NCBI GenBank assembly: GCA_030426085.1
Contig: JAUHYW010000001.1
Span: 62,001-126,000 of the forward strand
Reading direction: 5' to 3'
DNA length: 64,000 bases
Source of the DNA: a bacterium
GTDB taxonomy: Bacteria > Myxococcota_A > Bradymonadia > UBA7976 > UBA1532
Position numbers and translations under genes: made by a program. Positions 64,000 through 64,000 of the stretch are shown here, piece by piece. The notes below the pieces were generated by a model. It made no database searches, had not been told where the DNA came from, and worked only from the letters and a program-made list of their open reading frames with translations. Within the stretch, counting starts at the first letter, position 1; each line of letters begins with the position of its first letter.

Positions 64000-64000
64000 C

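Overview
The window is about 64 kb of very GC-rich bacterial DNA, densely coded on both strands. The gene families point to Myxococcota (probably class Polyangia). There are many lipoproteins with Asp/Gly/Pro-rich linkers, an AgmX/PglI-type envelope protein, FHA and zinc-ribbon Ser/Thr-kinase signalling proteins, an ECF sigma/membrane protein/exported protein set, and a MYXO-CTERM-like tail. This assignment is inferred from gene families; no rRNA or tRNA gene was seen.

Layout. 1-4841 (minus): an overlapping operon with two paralogous unknown proteins, a PaaK-like adenylation/radical-SAM fusion, a second radical-SAM enzyme and a metallophosphatase cut by the window edge. 5104-8591 (plus): sulfite reduction (DUF2849, CysI, DUF934) followed by a TauD-type dioxygenase. 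8616-20687: an OmpA-like lipoprotein, a baeRF protein, a protein of three Cu/Zn-SOD-like repeats, a DTW-domain tRNA enzyme, an ECF sigma set, an inositol-phosphate-synthase/UbiA pair, a YdjY lipoprotein and an O-methyltransferase. 20868-25988: a TPR protein, a TPR/CHAT-like protein whose histidine is replaced, and a Ser/Thr kinase. 26240-32157: lipoproteins, a large IPT/FG-GAP surface lipoprotein, a double cyclic-nucleotide-binding protein, and a small gene split by a 230-bp element with terminal inverted repeats. 32230-40096: a large zinc metalloprotease lipoprotein, glutaredoxin, an FHA/coiled-coil protein, a 57-aa protein, a triple hairpin, and the AgmX/PglI-type protein. 40382-51827: a housekeeping run of pseudoprotease, tilS, ftsH, folP, cdaA, cdaR, glmM, a degenerate pdxJ, nnrD/E and a Sua5/YrdC gene. 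51841-56046: a WYL regulator, a MYXO-CTERM protein, hutI and hutH.

The most striking region is 56134-64000. A TIR-EAD1 protein overlaps an EAD-like/NACHT/FGE protein, which faces tail-to-tail a second EAD1/NACHT/FGE protein preceded by a PIN-domain fragment. The last 156 bp of the two NACHT genes are nearly identical although the rest of their FGE domains has diverged. The 14 differences lie inside a 72-bp core, almost all at first and second positions of NNC codons. This is the signature of adenine mutagenesis by a diversity-generating retroelement (DGR). Each variable region is followed by a fully identical 47-bp segment and by a hairpin of the same geometry (6-bp stem, 18-nt loop). No reverse transcriptase or template repeat lies in the window, so these look like remote targets served in trans. 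The 954 bp between the two genes is filled by two different tandem-repeat arrays (87-bp and 84-bp periods).

My reading is a conflict (immune or self-recognition) system. Hypervariable C-type-lectin-fold FGE tails would sense a ligand, NACHT modules would assemble, and EAD contacts would recruit the TIR effector. The families and the DGR principle are established; that this pair works this way is inference.
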